NCBI GenBank assembly: GCA_024529925.1 | Contig: JAFEUB010000791.1 | Span: forward strand, 207,554 to 271,553 | Direction: 5' to 3' | From: Ophthalmolycus amberensis | Lineage: Eukaryota > Chordata > Actinopteri > Perciformes > Zoarcidae | Length of the DNA stretch: 64,000 bases | Part shown: in pieces, positions 1 through 11,900 of the stretch | Position numbering within the stretch: the stretch's first letter is position 1 | How the letters are laid out: each line of letters begins with the position of its first letter | The notes under the pieces: model-generated | Databases searched by the model: none | The model's input: the letters and a program-made list of their open reading frames with translations, nothing else | What the model was told of the DNA's origin: nothing | Program-made: the position numbers and the translations under genes

Positions 1-2478
1 GCTGGTCTAAGAGGTCTTAAGAGGCTCCTGATGTATGAGCCTTATGCTTTAAGTGCTTTTACACGGTACCAAACAGCAACTGCTCAAACAAGAGTCAATA
101 AATCATTTGCATGAAATACAAGTCCCCTACTGTGTGACAAATCTTACATTTACTTCTTCTCAGGAATAAAAACGGTGTTTATCAATCGATACATTTAGAG
201 AAAATGAATAGTATGTTATCTACTAAGGATCACGGCAAACATGATATGGTTCAGTTAGAACATTTCAAGGTTCAATGAGTTGTAAATTTATGTCGAACCA
301 ATTTTGTCCTTGGAATGAAAACACACTGGCTATTCAAAATATAACAGACGCATAAGTGAGGTGAAGCTCAGCCTTTAATGAGGGGTTTGTCAATTACTTT
401 AACTGTCTATATAACGGTTTGTATTACAGTCCTGTCAAGCAATCTGTCAACTCTTACAATGAGGATGAGTGCGTTATTTATTTAAAGGAGAAACAGATAT
501 CCACAAGGCCCTTCAGGAAAATGTCTGCTAATTTTGGCTTAAAATTGACAGAAGGGATTATGTTGAATTTTAGTATTTACGAGTACTATTAACACCTAAA
601 CCACTACATTTAAAAAGGAAATCATTATCCCAGTTTGAACGGTTTGAATAAACATCCAGCCTAGTGGATGGACATAATTGTGTGTTATTATGTTACAAAA
701 ACCTGAGGACCATTGTTTGCGGTTTTCCATTGTATCACAATTACCATTATTAGCATTTTCTCATGCTACTTTGAATAGAAGACAGAAACAGATGGTGATG
801 ATTGTTATCTGTTATTTAATTTTTTTGCGCAGTTAAGTTGTAAGATGCAATAGATGATATTCAGTAGGTTTTTTTGTCCCTGTAAATACAAGCTGATCTT
901 TGTTTTTGCCGAACCTGTTTTTGGTTGGAACAGAGCAAACCTTGGGAAGTTGACTAGAGGAATAGACTAGAAGAGTAAAAGTGACCAAGCAAATGCCCTC
1001 TTTCCGCTGCCTTGTGAACCTAAAGAAGGGCACACGCACATATTGATGCCGAAGGAAGGACAAGTGTAATACATTTTCAAAGGTGGGAATTTAACAGCCT
1101 GTGGGTGGGAAAAGTTCATCAAAAAACTTCAAAGCAGCAATACTTCTGTGGCCGTCAGGCAGTTTTCTCTGTAGGAAGCCTCACAAAGGGAAACACCTGA
1201 CAGCCACAAAACATTGTTGGCTTTTCCCCTCACAAGGGCTTTTTTTCTTCAACTGTAAAAAAACTAAAAATATAAAACAGAACCGGTTTTAATTTTTTTG
1301 CTTTTTGCACTGGATTTTGTCCACAGGATTAGCTTTAGGAGTCCTTAAAACTATACGTTGTCTGTAGAATGGGAGTGGTCAGAGAAAACTAAGTGCCAGG
1401 ATCTAACACAAGCAACATGAACACTGCAGCCTTGATGTGTAGATGGGATTCTTGACCTATATACAGCTGGACGGGTGGGCTAAATATAGCGCTGGCTAGT
1501 TTTCACTGAGGACAGATGTTAGAACATGGGACTGACAATCCTTAATCTTGTGTTGGGGATGAATGACTCAGAACGAGGAGTGACTCAGCAGTACTTGCAC
1601 ATTTTGCAACTGAAGGACTGACTCAATCAATAACACTACACCGGACGCCTTGTTTGTATAGTTGGCCAGAATCACCAGGGAAGCCTAAACCGAGCACCGA
1701 AACCTTGTCTAGACCACTTGAAGTATATTCCCAAAGAATATGCCCGGGTATATAAAAATGTTACAAAAGTTTCGAAAAAAGATGTTTGGTATGGAAATGA
1801 AGTATATTTTATTGGCAGTGGCATGCTCAGAGGCATGTTATGCATGAAAGGTTAAGCAAGGATCACATTTTCAAGCAGAAACTAGCAGATTTATCCAGAA
1901 TATACCAGTGTGATCAATCTCTACAACATGCAAATTTATGCAATGTAAAAAAAAAACATTTTGTCTGCTGCAATACATCTGTAATAATCAGAATAGGAGC
2001 TGTGTCGGGCCAGGATGCATACTTGCAGAAGATTTGTGAGTTTTAACGCATCCTATTTGTTCCAGTCCCATCACACACACTTCTGTATCCTTGCATGACG
2101 AGAAGCGTCTTCACACTACATTTACTTTTATGTTAGTGCTCAACCAGTGTCAGAAGCAGTCTGGGATAAGCTGTTTTCACAGAAGAAGCAAGGTGGAAAA
2201 ACTATGCAGAAAGGATGCTATTTTTTTTTTTTTTACCAATCACATCAATCCAGGCTGGGGCTCAAAACTATGTGGTTGATGACTGCTGTGTGCAATGTTT
2301 ATGGATGGCCATGGGAAAAAGATAAAGATGTAATGTAGTGTCGGGATGTGGTTACGAATAGGTCAAGAAACATCACCTGCACCGCCTGTTGTGTTTACCA
2401 GCGGCCTATAGGGACCTATCAAAACTCGAGCTTAAGAAAAGATGAGCCTCATTTCATGCTGAGGAGCATGGCTACAAT

Positions 2479-2522
2479 ATTAGCACCGACGGACTGCATG
2501 TGCAATGCCGACCGGTGCTAAT
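2479..2522. repeat. perfect 10-bp inverted repeat (hairpin)
   Basis: ATTAGCACCG (2479-2488) and CGGTGCTAAT (2513-2522) flank a 24-base loop. It is not within any recognised element. Confidence 0.9.
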
Positions 2523-3067
2523 GAGACTGGAAAGGTGGTGCTCATTCAAAGTATTGAGCTGCATTGGTTGGCCCTCTAGCAGGCATCTTAGCAACTAATA
2601 GCATGAAGGTCATTTGAGTTTAACAAGAACGTATCCGTAGAATTGTGTTCACCACTGAGTTCCATATTCCTGTGATCTCCTCGAAGCAATTTAGTACAGA
2701 GACTTGTATTCTTGTATGTCATTTCTAACTTTACTAATATTGGTATATATAAATACGTATATAGTATAAGTATTATATAATAGTAGGTGCTATTGCAAAT
2801 ATTTGCACACACAATGTAGAATTCACACTCGGATGTGTCGGCACAAAATCAAGAACACATGGTATTTGCCATTACCGCCGTGAGCATCCCTTGCTTTCTG
2901 CCAAATTATTGAAAATTGGATTCAGGCCAGATGTGCTGTATGAACCGGATAAGGGCGAGCAGTAAGTATTAATCACAAGAAGAAATGCAATTTCAGTCTT
3001 CATTCCTCACCTCACCCTTCAAACACAGACACATTATCCTTTGTCTGCTTCCAATACTCTGAGCTAC

Positions 3068-3735
3068 ATAATAATAATAATTTATAAAGCAACTTTCTAA
3101 ACACAAGTGCATTATAATAAAAACAGAAGGCACATAAAACACAAAAAGAACAATATGAACTAAATGCCAAAAACAAAACACATAAAAACATAGAGTAAAA
3201 CAAATGTAAAAATCACAGCCAGGCAATTTCAAAAGAGTGGGTTTTTAAAAGTGATTTGAAAGGTGAGACAAAAGCTATATCATCTTTTCCTAAGAATCTT
3301 GCTTTTGGCACAGCAAGGAACGACACATCCAAAGATCTCAGGGTGCCGGAGGCACTGTGTCACTGTGCAATATCTGATCTGAAAATCTTGAAATCAATTC
3401 TGAAAGCAACAGGCATACAGTGCAAGGTAGCCAGGATCATGCTTCCTTAGACCGAGTAAAAATCCTAGCAGCAGAGTTTTGGATGAGCTGGAAGCGGGAG
3501 AGGGATTTTATGCTGATGCCAGAGAGCAGGGAGTCACAGTAGACTAACCTACTAGTTATGAAGGTTACTAGATACGTAACAGACAGAGATGTTCTTATCT
3601 TTGAAATATTTCTGAGATGATGAAAGCAGGACTGACCCATTGATTTACATGTTTGTCTAAAGCTGAGGTTTTGATTGAAAATGTCCCCAAGATTTCTGCC
3701 TGGCTGAGTTAATGAATGGGACACATAATCAAGAC
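3068..3735 (-). mobile_element. L2-type LINE 3' fragment, old
   Basis: On the minus strand 3437-3735 encodes NLGDIFNQNLSF, QSCFHHLRNISKIRTSLS, LVYCDSLLSGISIKSL, and FQLIQNSAARIFTRSKEA, the post-RT region of L2 ORF2. After a frame change, ILATLHCMPVAFRIDFKIF and SLDVSFLAVPKARFLG then SLLKTHSF continue the same protein to about 3230. The element ends in an (ATT)n tail at 3068-3081. There are stops, frame changes and an internal deletion; it is 5'-truncated and long dead. 5' limit approximate. Confidence 0.82.
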
Positions 3736-4361
3736 TGTTTGATACATACGCCCAACAGTTCTTATTATTACTGTAGCACAATTCAATGTAACATTTTTTA
3801 TCGTATATGTGTTTACAGTATAATGTCACAGTAAAGACGAGAAGGGCCAAAAGTTAAATGCTGCTAAATGCAGACCAATAACAATTGAATGAGCGGTGGT
3901 GCAGTGAGAGCGTTCCGTATGATGACCTTCATCACCACTCGCTCAATCAATACTACACCATCAACACTTATGTGGTAGGGGGTCAGACTAAGCTTGCAAG
4001 CTGCATTGCAAAACACGGGGAAAGAAACGCAAATTTGTTCTCACACATGCAGCAGATTCTGAAAAACTGCAGAGAAAACCACAGTCTGTTTGAAGAGTAG
4101 TGAGTCAGAAACAGAAGGAGAGTAGATGCCACCACAGAGAGTCACTGGGGCTCCATAATTATTTTTCAACAAACTGTAAAAGAGCCGACAAAAAAAAAAA
4201 GTCTCCTTTCATCTTTGTCAACCTGGAGGTTTTGTTCTGTAATTGCTCTTGAATAAGAAGTCAGCCAACAGCATACGCTTACTGGAGGATTGTAGGTAAA
4301 TTGGTATTTAAATAAATTGTGTGTTGTTTTTCACAAGATAGTAAAGCTTGATGTGAAATTA

Positions 4362-4950
4362 TTAAAGGAATAATTCAAAATTTTTGAGAAATACTCTTAT
4401 TCAGAATCAGAATCAGCTTTATTGGCCATGTACGCGTACGCATACATGGAATTTGGCTCCGGTTTCCACTCCGCTCTCAATGTACATACGCTATTTTACA
4501 ATAGCAACGAAACATGTGAGAAGTCAGAGTAAATTACGTAATGCTATGCGCAAGACAGGATTTTTTAATTCAAACTATCCGCTGAACTTTATTTGTAGTC
4601 TTGCTTATTGATGTTGTCGTTGGCACACATGTTGACTATATAGCCGCCATGGTTTCCACACGTCTTTACTATCACATTTACCCGTTTCCTATAGCTGCAA
4701 AAACAACTGTTGCAAATTCTGATTTGGGAGTGCCGAGCCGCTGTCAATTTACCTCGAATCTGGGGATTTTGTTTGGGAGCTCCAAAAATGATCGGCAGGT
4801 TGAAAAATCCGGGCTTATGTCGTGAATTGTGAACTAGGCATAATAGACTAATGCGAAGATTGACAACACTCTCATGGTGGTTAGCATAAAGACTGGAAAT
4901 AGGGAAACAGGCAAGCAAATACACGTACCAGCGCCTCTAAGCATCTCCGG
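4362..4950 (+). mobile_element. percomorph TIR repeat interrupted by a LINE end
   Basis: 4362-4400 (TTAAAGGAATAATTCAAAAT…GAGAAATACTCTTAT) is the start of the same repeat family as 27495-27683. Its continuation (GCGAAGATTGACAACACTCT, GGTTAGCATAAAGACTGGAA, CCAGCGCCTCTAAGC) resumes at about 4849. The 448 bases between are foreign (next entry). Confidence 0.5.
4401..4848 (-). mobile_element. LINE 3'-end fragment inserted in another repeat
   Basis: The left edge is a TCAGAA tandem (4401-4417) followed by CAGCTTTATTGGCCATGTAC. On the minus strand this is GGCCAATAAAGCTGATTCTG, a 3' end common to a family of fish LINE/SINE repeats with an (ATTCTG)n tail. The part from about 4540 to 4848 may be a separate unidentified repeat. 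No coding remnant recognised. Confidence 0.45.
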
Positions 4951-7900
4951 CTGCTGGCAATGGTTTCATATTTAGCGGAAAGACATGAGATGGGGCATGT
5001 GATTGTTATGCGACTGTTACCTGGAAAGCTGCAAAATGACTGTGTCAGGATGATCTATGATCAGGATCCTTGGGGACCCAACAGAACCAAGCCACGAGGA
5101 ATACCTCAGTGGAGGAAGCACTAACAAGCCTTTGTCTCTGTTCCCACACGACTTTCATCTGGGGATTGAAAGGGATGCTGCATGCAAACAGCACCATGTG
5201 CATGAATCTGTGTGTGTGTTAGAGAGGAAGAAACAGTGTGTGTGTGTGAGCTACAGCGAAGCAGATGGAAAGGGAAAGCTAATGTTGTCAGTGGTTGTGA
5301 TTGCAGTGTGGTGCCTCGCGCCCTGAGAGCAGGACTGCAGTATAAAGGTTGATGATGATTGTGCCATTGATTTCTTGGCTCCACAACTTTGGTAAAAGCC
5401 TTGAACAAATGTCAGCACAGCAAATCAGTCCAAAACTTTACCAAGCGCTCTTAAGTGCACCTACATTTGACAAAATACAGAGAATTAACATTCTCAGACA
5501 AAACAATCAGAACTTAAGATCCACTTTTTGGAGTGGACCTTCAACCACATCACATGATTTTCATTATCACTCTTAATCACTTGAAATGAAAGAAATATTT
5601 CCAAGGTCAAGAACGAGATTTCAAGCTCTACTTTTAAGCAAACAGGAACTAGAAACCGAGAAAGGCCATAGATGAAATCATTATGCCAAGAAAACAAGCA
5701 AAACTCCATCTGTGTTTCAATTGAAAGTTCTGGAAAAAGCTTGTGAGTGATCCTTGAGTTGCGATTGTTTGTCAAACTATTTTTTTCCCAGTTCAAGAAA
5801 GACTCTTTTCCAGCAGCAATCAACCAGAAAAATTATACAGTGTGCCATTCAGTCAAGAGAAAAAGCTCAGCTGGTGTTCTTCTTGTTCTCCCTCATCTAT
5901 ATCTCTGTCTGCAGAGTTTACAGTCCTCATTACCCCATGACCAGTTATTTCAATTTAGTCTTTTCTCAGTTTTTTTTCAGTCTTTCTTGTGCAAATTACA
6001 GTATTATCGAACAATGTAATTGTTCCACCGTATGTTATATTTCTGTTTTGGGACAGGCACATGTTAATTCATGTTCTTACAGGATTTGTGGAGTTGCTTA
6101 GCGACGCAACACCGATTTCCTAGTGTACCACTTCCCTCCTTTCAGGCCATCGAGAACAAAACGTCTGTATGTTGGTAGAAATTAGTCTGTATTTTATTTT
6201 TTTTTCATTTTTCTAGGTTTGTGTGTGAAAGAGAGAAAGAGAATGTGTTGAATAAGAGGAAGAGGACTGTAGAAAACTGTTCACAACACAGAATCTTAGA
6301 GAGTAAGTAACATAACATGGAAGTTGTTCATAGATGTGCCAAGGACGGGTTAATATCTGCTACCTCAAAAACAAATAATCAGCTGCTGCAGCGGTGTGTG
6401 GGTGTCTCAGTGCATACAATTGCATGAAAAAATGTGTGCGTGCTGAATAGCTGACATTTTCGACTATTTGTAAAAAGCTTAACAGGTGGGAAATATACTT
6501 GCATAGAAAATACCATCGCTTCACAACTTTGTAAATGCTGAAAGAGTTTGCTGTGCCGAATACAGTTCATACAAAACACTGACCAGCAAGTATGGACTAC
6601 CAATACAATCCAAAGTAAGCATCACCGCATGTGCAGTTAGATTGTCCACACTACTTGGAGGGAAACCCTGAAGAAGGTGGCGCTAAAGGCCATAACATCA
6701 AAATAGATTCTCCTCTGGCCATTTTAAGACATTGCACGCTGAGCTTGTCGAGCTCAGCCATATGTTCATCGGTCTATCTGTATACGTTGTCCCTGCATGT
6801 ACTTAGGCTCAACTGCAGGAGCTGTTATGAGCTGAATGAAAACGAATGACCAAATTCACACGTTGACATATTGTATTCTGGACTCTTTTGTTCTGCCTCA
6901 AGTGTGACTCAAATAAATTAAATAGGTCATTTTTCTCTTTCATTTTAAAAAGCTAAATGGTCGCTAGCATTTTACAGTCACGCACAAACATGACAAGGAG
7001 TAAACTCCTGTGGTGTGTGCGTGTGCTTCTTTGGCTCACACACACACACACACACTGAGAGAACAGAACCTGAGAGACCATTTATGTAAATGCAGGTGAA
7101 CAAAATAATAGGAATGCACCCGAGCGGCATATCCCTGCAGTGCAGCTCAACTCATAGTTTACTCCAAACAGTGTCAACATTATGAGTCAACATTGGCTTC
7201 TTGTTATGGTAGTGGGGGGGGGATATATGTCACAGTGGATATGCAGCCTGCATGATTGGACAAACACAAGTCCAATAGAAGAGAGTTATTCTTGTTTGTT
7301 GAGATGCTTGAAACAGCAATGAGCTGGTGACTCTAGAGATTTACCAAGGTCAGTGGAATCAGACAGCAAAACAAATACCGCAACAAAATCAGAATTAACC
7401 TTCTCTTAGCGGCTACACTGGTCTTTGAACCTACTTCAACTTTGATTTAGTTTTGCACATATTTGGTGTAGAGGTATGGAATAAATGAGTTCATTTGACT
7501 TTATAATGTGTGGGATTTGGAACATATACGTTTAGGCTATAACCGTTTCTTTTTTTAAATGTTCAATATAATATAAGTACTTAGGTCAGTTCTGCGGACT
7601 GTTTGGAGAGACTGACGTCGCTTTCTCTCTTCTTTTAGCTTTGACATGCTGACGTGAGACAATTTACACCTTGACCTTTCAGTGACATCACACAAAACAA
7701 AATGGAACAATGCTGTTGTGAAAAAAAGCCAAAACTGGCCTCAAAGCTGGCTTGTACAGCAAAGCTTATTACTACAGGTATATCATACATGCACATTTTA
7801 AAAAGAGCATCATAAAAATACTTATATACGCATATATGCTTGCCCTTCTGGTAAACATCGATGTTACCTTATGTTTATATTTGCCATCCTCACGCTTCTG

Positions 7901-9302
7901 TCAACTTCTCATATCATTGGTAGGCTGCAATATCGCATCCAACCCCACAGTGAGAAGGGACATAAATGAAAGGATCGGCAGAGCTAAACTTCACAGAGAT
8001 TAAATATGTCGAAAGCTACCAGATGAGGGTATCACGCAACACCACGAGATGAGAGCTTGTGTACAAATGTGCTGTGCACACAGTAGTTTGTCAAAATGTT
8101 GGTATTTTGATTTCAGACTTCTATCTGATGAAATGTGTGCAACATGGGATTTTATATTAACATAAAGCTCTACAATAAATGCCCCCTAAATATTTTGGTT
8201 TAGATGGAAATATAGAAGCAGCACGTCGTTGTCGTTGCACCCTACAAGGACTACAAATATTTGAATAGTAAAAGCCAGCACGTGCCAACAAATGGATACT
8301 GCATTGCATTATTGAGGATGAAATTAAATAGCAAGCAAGCCAGGATATTATGCTTGACCTCATCTTCTCCGGTGCACATATTTGAAATGGAAGAAAAGGA
8401 AAGATTGCATTGCTCTCTGTCACATCGTCCCAGCTGGGTGCTTGAAAGATGGCACACGACAATTTAATCTCAGAGAAAAAAAAAGAGAAAAAAAAGAAAC
8501 CTGTAAGACATGATTTTATACACCGAGGCTCTTTCCCCCTCTATTCGTCCTCATTATCATCCTCTCATGACTTAGACAAGGACTTGGCATGAGCTGTGGC
8601 CGTAGCATGCCTCAGCACCACGTCAGGAAAGATGTATTAAATCTCTCTCCCCCATCTTTGGCTCCTAACACATCTCATGTTCCCATCCCTTCGACCTATA
8701 TGTGTTATGTTGCAAAGAGAGCTATAGGAAGCACACAATGAATGATTGGCCCAGACTAATAGATCTTACCTTGTTTAAAATGGACATTAGGTTAACAGCT
8801 CTATATGCTTGGGGTTTATTGGAATTGAAATTAGTCATGGCAGGTAATTAAGGCAGCTTGTCAATGTAATATTTCTTTCCCCCCCACCCCCCACCATTCT
8901 CCTCTCAGAGTTGCATTTTGATATCACGGTGCAGCATTGGCCGAGTTACTTATTTTCATATTCTGCCCGTGAGCCCAGATGCCCCAGGGATCTAACAGAT
9001 TATGCAGAAGAACTGTGCAGAAAAGAAGCATTTTTAGTATTGATGGAGGAAAAATGAGGAGGCCATATCTGCATTTATTTCACCCCACCTGAGTGCCTTT
9101 TCTCCTTCTTATGCGTGCATATGTGGCATGTGTGGTTGTGTGTGCTAGTACAACCATATATACTGCATGCAAAGCAACTCTGCGTCTTTGTGATTTGTGT
9201 GCATGGTTATCCTTGTGTGTGTGCTTTCGTGCATGCAAGGTGATGTGAGTGTGAACCCATTCCACCTGCATTAAATGCATTTTATTCAATGATTCCTCTC
9301 TC

Positions 9303-9317
9303 TCACACGCACACACA

Positions 9318-9350
<33 letters not shown>
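9303..9350. repeat. (CA)n microsatellite
   Basis: Long CA array, slightly interrupted at its start by CG and GA units. Confidence 0.97.
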
Positions 9351-9352
<2 letters not shown>

Positions 9353-9890
9353 ATGCACGCACACTTGCTTCCAAGAGCCTCTTCAATGTGAAAACTACAG
9401 ATAAAACAGTTCCCACCAGCCATACACTAAAATGCCGTGGCATTAGGTGTCCTTTAGCCTGCCCCAGTGCTTCAGTACATATGTTCCTCTATTCACTGCT
9501 CCATGGATAAAATGGAGGCACCATAAATGAAGACGTTTATATGTTTAATAATTACCCTCCTTATTTCATTTTTTCCCAAACTAAATATTCCTCTGCTTGA
9601 AATTGAGCAGCTAATGACCACACAGTGGCAACTGGGGACATGTGTGAGTGTGTGTGACTGTCACAAGGGAGGGAAGAGGAGTCACTCTGCAGAGTAGTGT
9701 AATTAGCAAGACTGCTTTACATTTGGCACACACGCAGTCATATGCACACAAAAGTTATTTAATTACTGTCTGGCATTGTTGTGCCATGGCGTTTACAATG
9801 TGGAGCTCATTAATTTAGAATTCCCTTGAAGGACTCCCAAACCAAATGCACATTAAATGCTGTTTTTGTGACTTTTGTAACCATGACCAC

Positions 9891-10072
9891 TACATGCCTA
9901 ACCCCAACCTTTAACCAAACCTCAACCAAAAAACTAATCTCACCATGTGGGGACCAGACCTTTATCCCCAAAAGGGAGGGAACGTCCCCATTATGTGACT
10001 GTGTGAAAAGATGAATGTCCCCATAACATGACTGATACAACAACGCACAAACCCATACACACACATTTTTTT
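9891..10072. repeat. dispersed fish repeat of GGGGACC/CCTAACCC type
   Basis: Contains CATGCCTAACCCCAACC, AACCAAACCTCAACC, TGTGGGGACCAGACC, AACGTCCCCATTATGTG and AATGTCCCCATAACATG, then an AC-rich end. This mix of CCTAACC-like and GGGGACC/GGTCCCC units next to AC repeats is a familiar short dispersed repeat of teleosts. Origin unknown to me. Confidence 0.5.
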
Positions 10073-11873
10073 CTTCAGTATAACTGTATCAGATCGTGGG
10101 TCTTTCAGGTCAGGCACAGATACAAATCAGTCACGGGGAATACAGTGTAAGGTGGCTTTCTCTGGGTCAGTGCGAGAATCGTGTCAGGGCGATAGTGAGG
10201 GCTCTGGGGTGGTAAAGTGGTATTATCATGATAGCGGGCTCAACGGTTTCTGGTGGGACAGCAAAGAGAAACTCTATCCAATGGGAATGGATGAATAAGC
10301 CATGAAGCCCGGCAGCAGAGGCACTGGTCTGAGATAATGTAGCCTTGCTATGGGTAAACCTCTGATGCACGTACATGTGCACGCCAGCACACTTACACAA
10401 GCATACAAATTCATATCAAAATCAAATCTCAAACTGTGCAGTAGAACTGGGTCATAGAGTGCCTCTCCTACTGAGTGTATGACGTTTTAGCAATAACAAG
10501 AAGAGCAAAAGGGGAACTACAGCATGAGACTGAGAGGGCAAGAGGCTGAACGCAAAGCTTTCAGCAAGGCTGAAATCGAAAGTGTGTCAGTAATTTGGCA
10601 CACACATTCTTAGGCTTTATATTCGTAATGTGCCACTAAATACACTTCTGTGCATTGTATGCGCATTTTCATATTGCCTATTGTCCCATCACTATATTCT
10701 TTTGTGGTTGGGTGACGGAGGCTCACCTCCCTTTTTGGAGATAATAATCTTTCCTCCCATGTGTATACATAGCATGCATTATTGAGAGACCTCTGCAGTG
10801 CTGACATCCTTCCAGCTCCTGTAGCACAGCGGCTGTGTTGTTGGTCCCTAGTCCTCATTTTAACCGTGCTAGATTTAGAAATGTGCGTGCTTGCAAAGTA
10901 AGCCAAACTCTTCACCGGAGGTAGAAGCAGGTACAACCTTTTTCAGGTTATTCAGTACAAAACAAAAACAATGTCTACAGGGCTTAGAAAGAAGCAGGAT
11001 AAAACTTGCAAATGTATGTGAATTTATTTCTCGTTTGAGATTGAAATAAAACAAAATCAAGAACAAATGAAATGAAAAATTAAAAATCCCTTGTTACATT
11101 GCTATCATTAGCATTACCACCTAAATACTTCTGACTTATTCTGGCTCTGTGATGCATCACTCAGCTACGATGTGGAAGCACTTCTCAGGTACAGTAGCTC
11201 CTTCATTGTGTGTGAATAATGGCCACAAAGGAATCAGGCAAGGACTCCGAGCCCATATAACACACAACCGGAGAGAGATTTACTACAAGCTCCGAGCAGT
11301 TCACAGGGCAGAGGCAGCATGCTGCAGTATGTGACGGCATATTTGGTGTGGCGGACGGTTAATTGTGATTACAGATACAAATAACAATATAAGATGATTA
11401 TCACAACCTCATTAATATACTCTCAGCTCCTTGGAGCATTTTAGCATCTTTCAGCTCATTATTTAGTTTTTACTGTTGAACATATCCTCATTCAACAGTA
11501 TGGTCTCTTTCAAAAAGTAAATCCTTGTTTTTTGGTGTGTTTTCCTACAAATGTCCAGCAAAACACATCCATTTCTGCTCCATACATGCATACAGTCTTT
11601 TTAAAGCAAACTTCACAGGAAACAACTTTTGTTGATGATTTCAGCGTTGACACTCATTCCCAGACATTCAAAGAGACTGTATCCTTTAAATAGAATTTCG
11701 TGATTTTGAAGATTACAGAAGTATCATTAGGCAAACTTGAACTGTCTTTGTGTGCTGACTAAACAAATCATCGATAATTCCCTTTAAATCTGTTTTCTGC
11801 TCTTTGATTAGTAAAAGGTCCAGATTTCAATGAAACTACTCAATTCTCAATCCAGCCTTTTATTTCTGTTGCA

Positions 11874-11900
11874 ACTGTGTGTGTGTGTGTGTGTGTGTGT
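11874..11900. repeat. (GT)n microsatellite
   Basis: Thirteen or so GT units. Confidence 0.95.

Noticed and set aside
10167..10400. 77-codon minus-strand frame considered as the next inpp4b exon
   Set aside because: No match to the INPP4B segment that follows the C2 domain, and no suitable acceptor in the needed phase.
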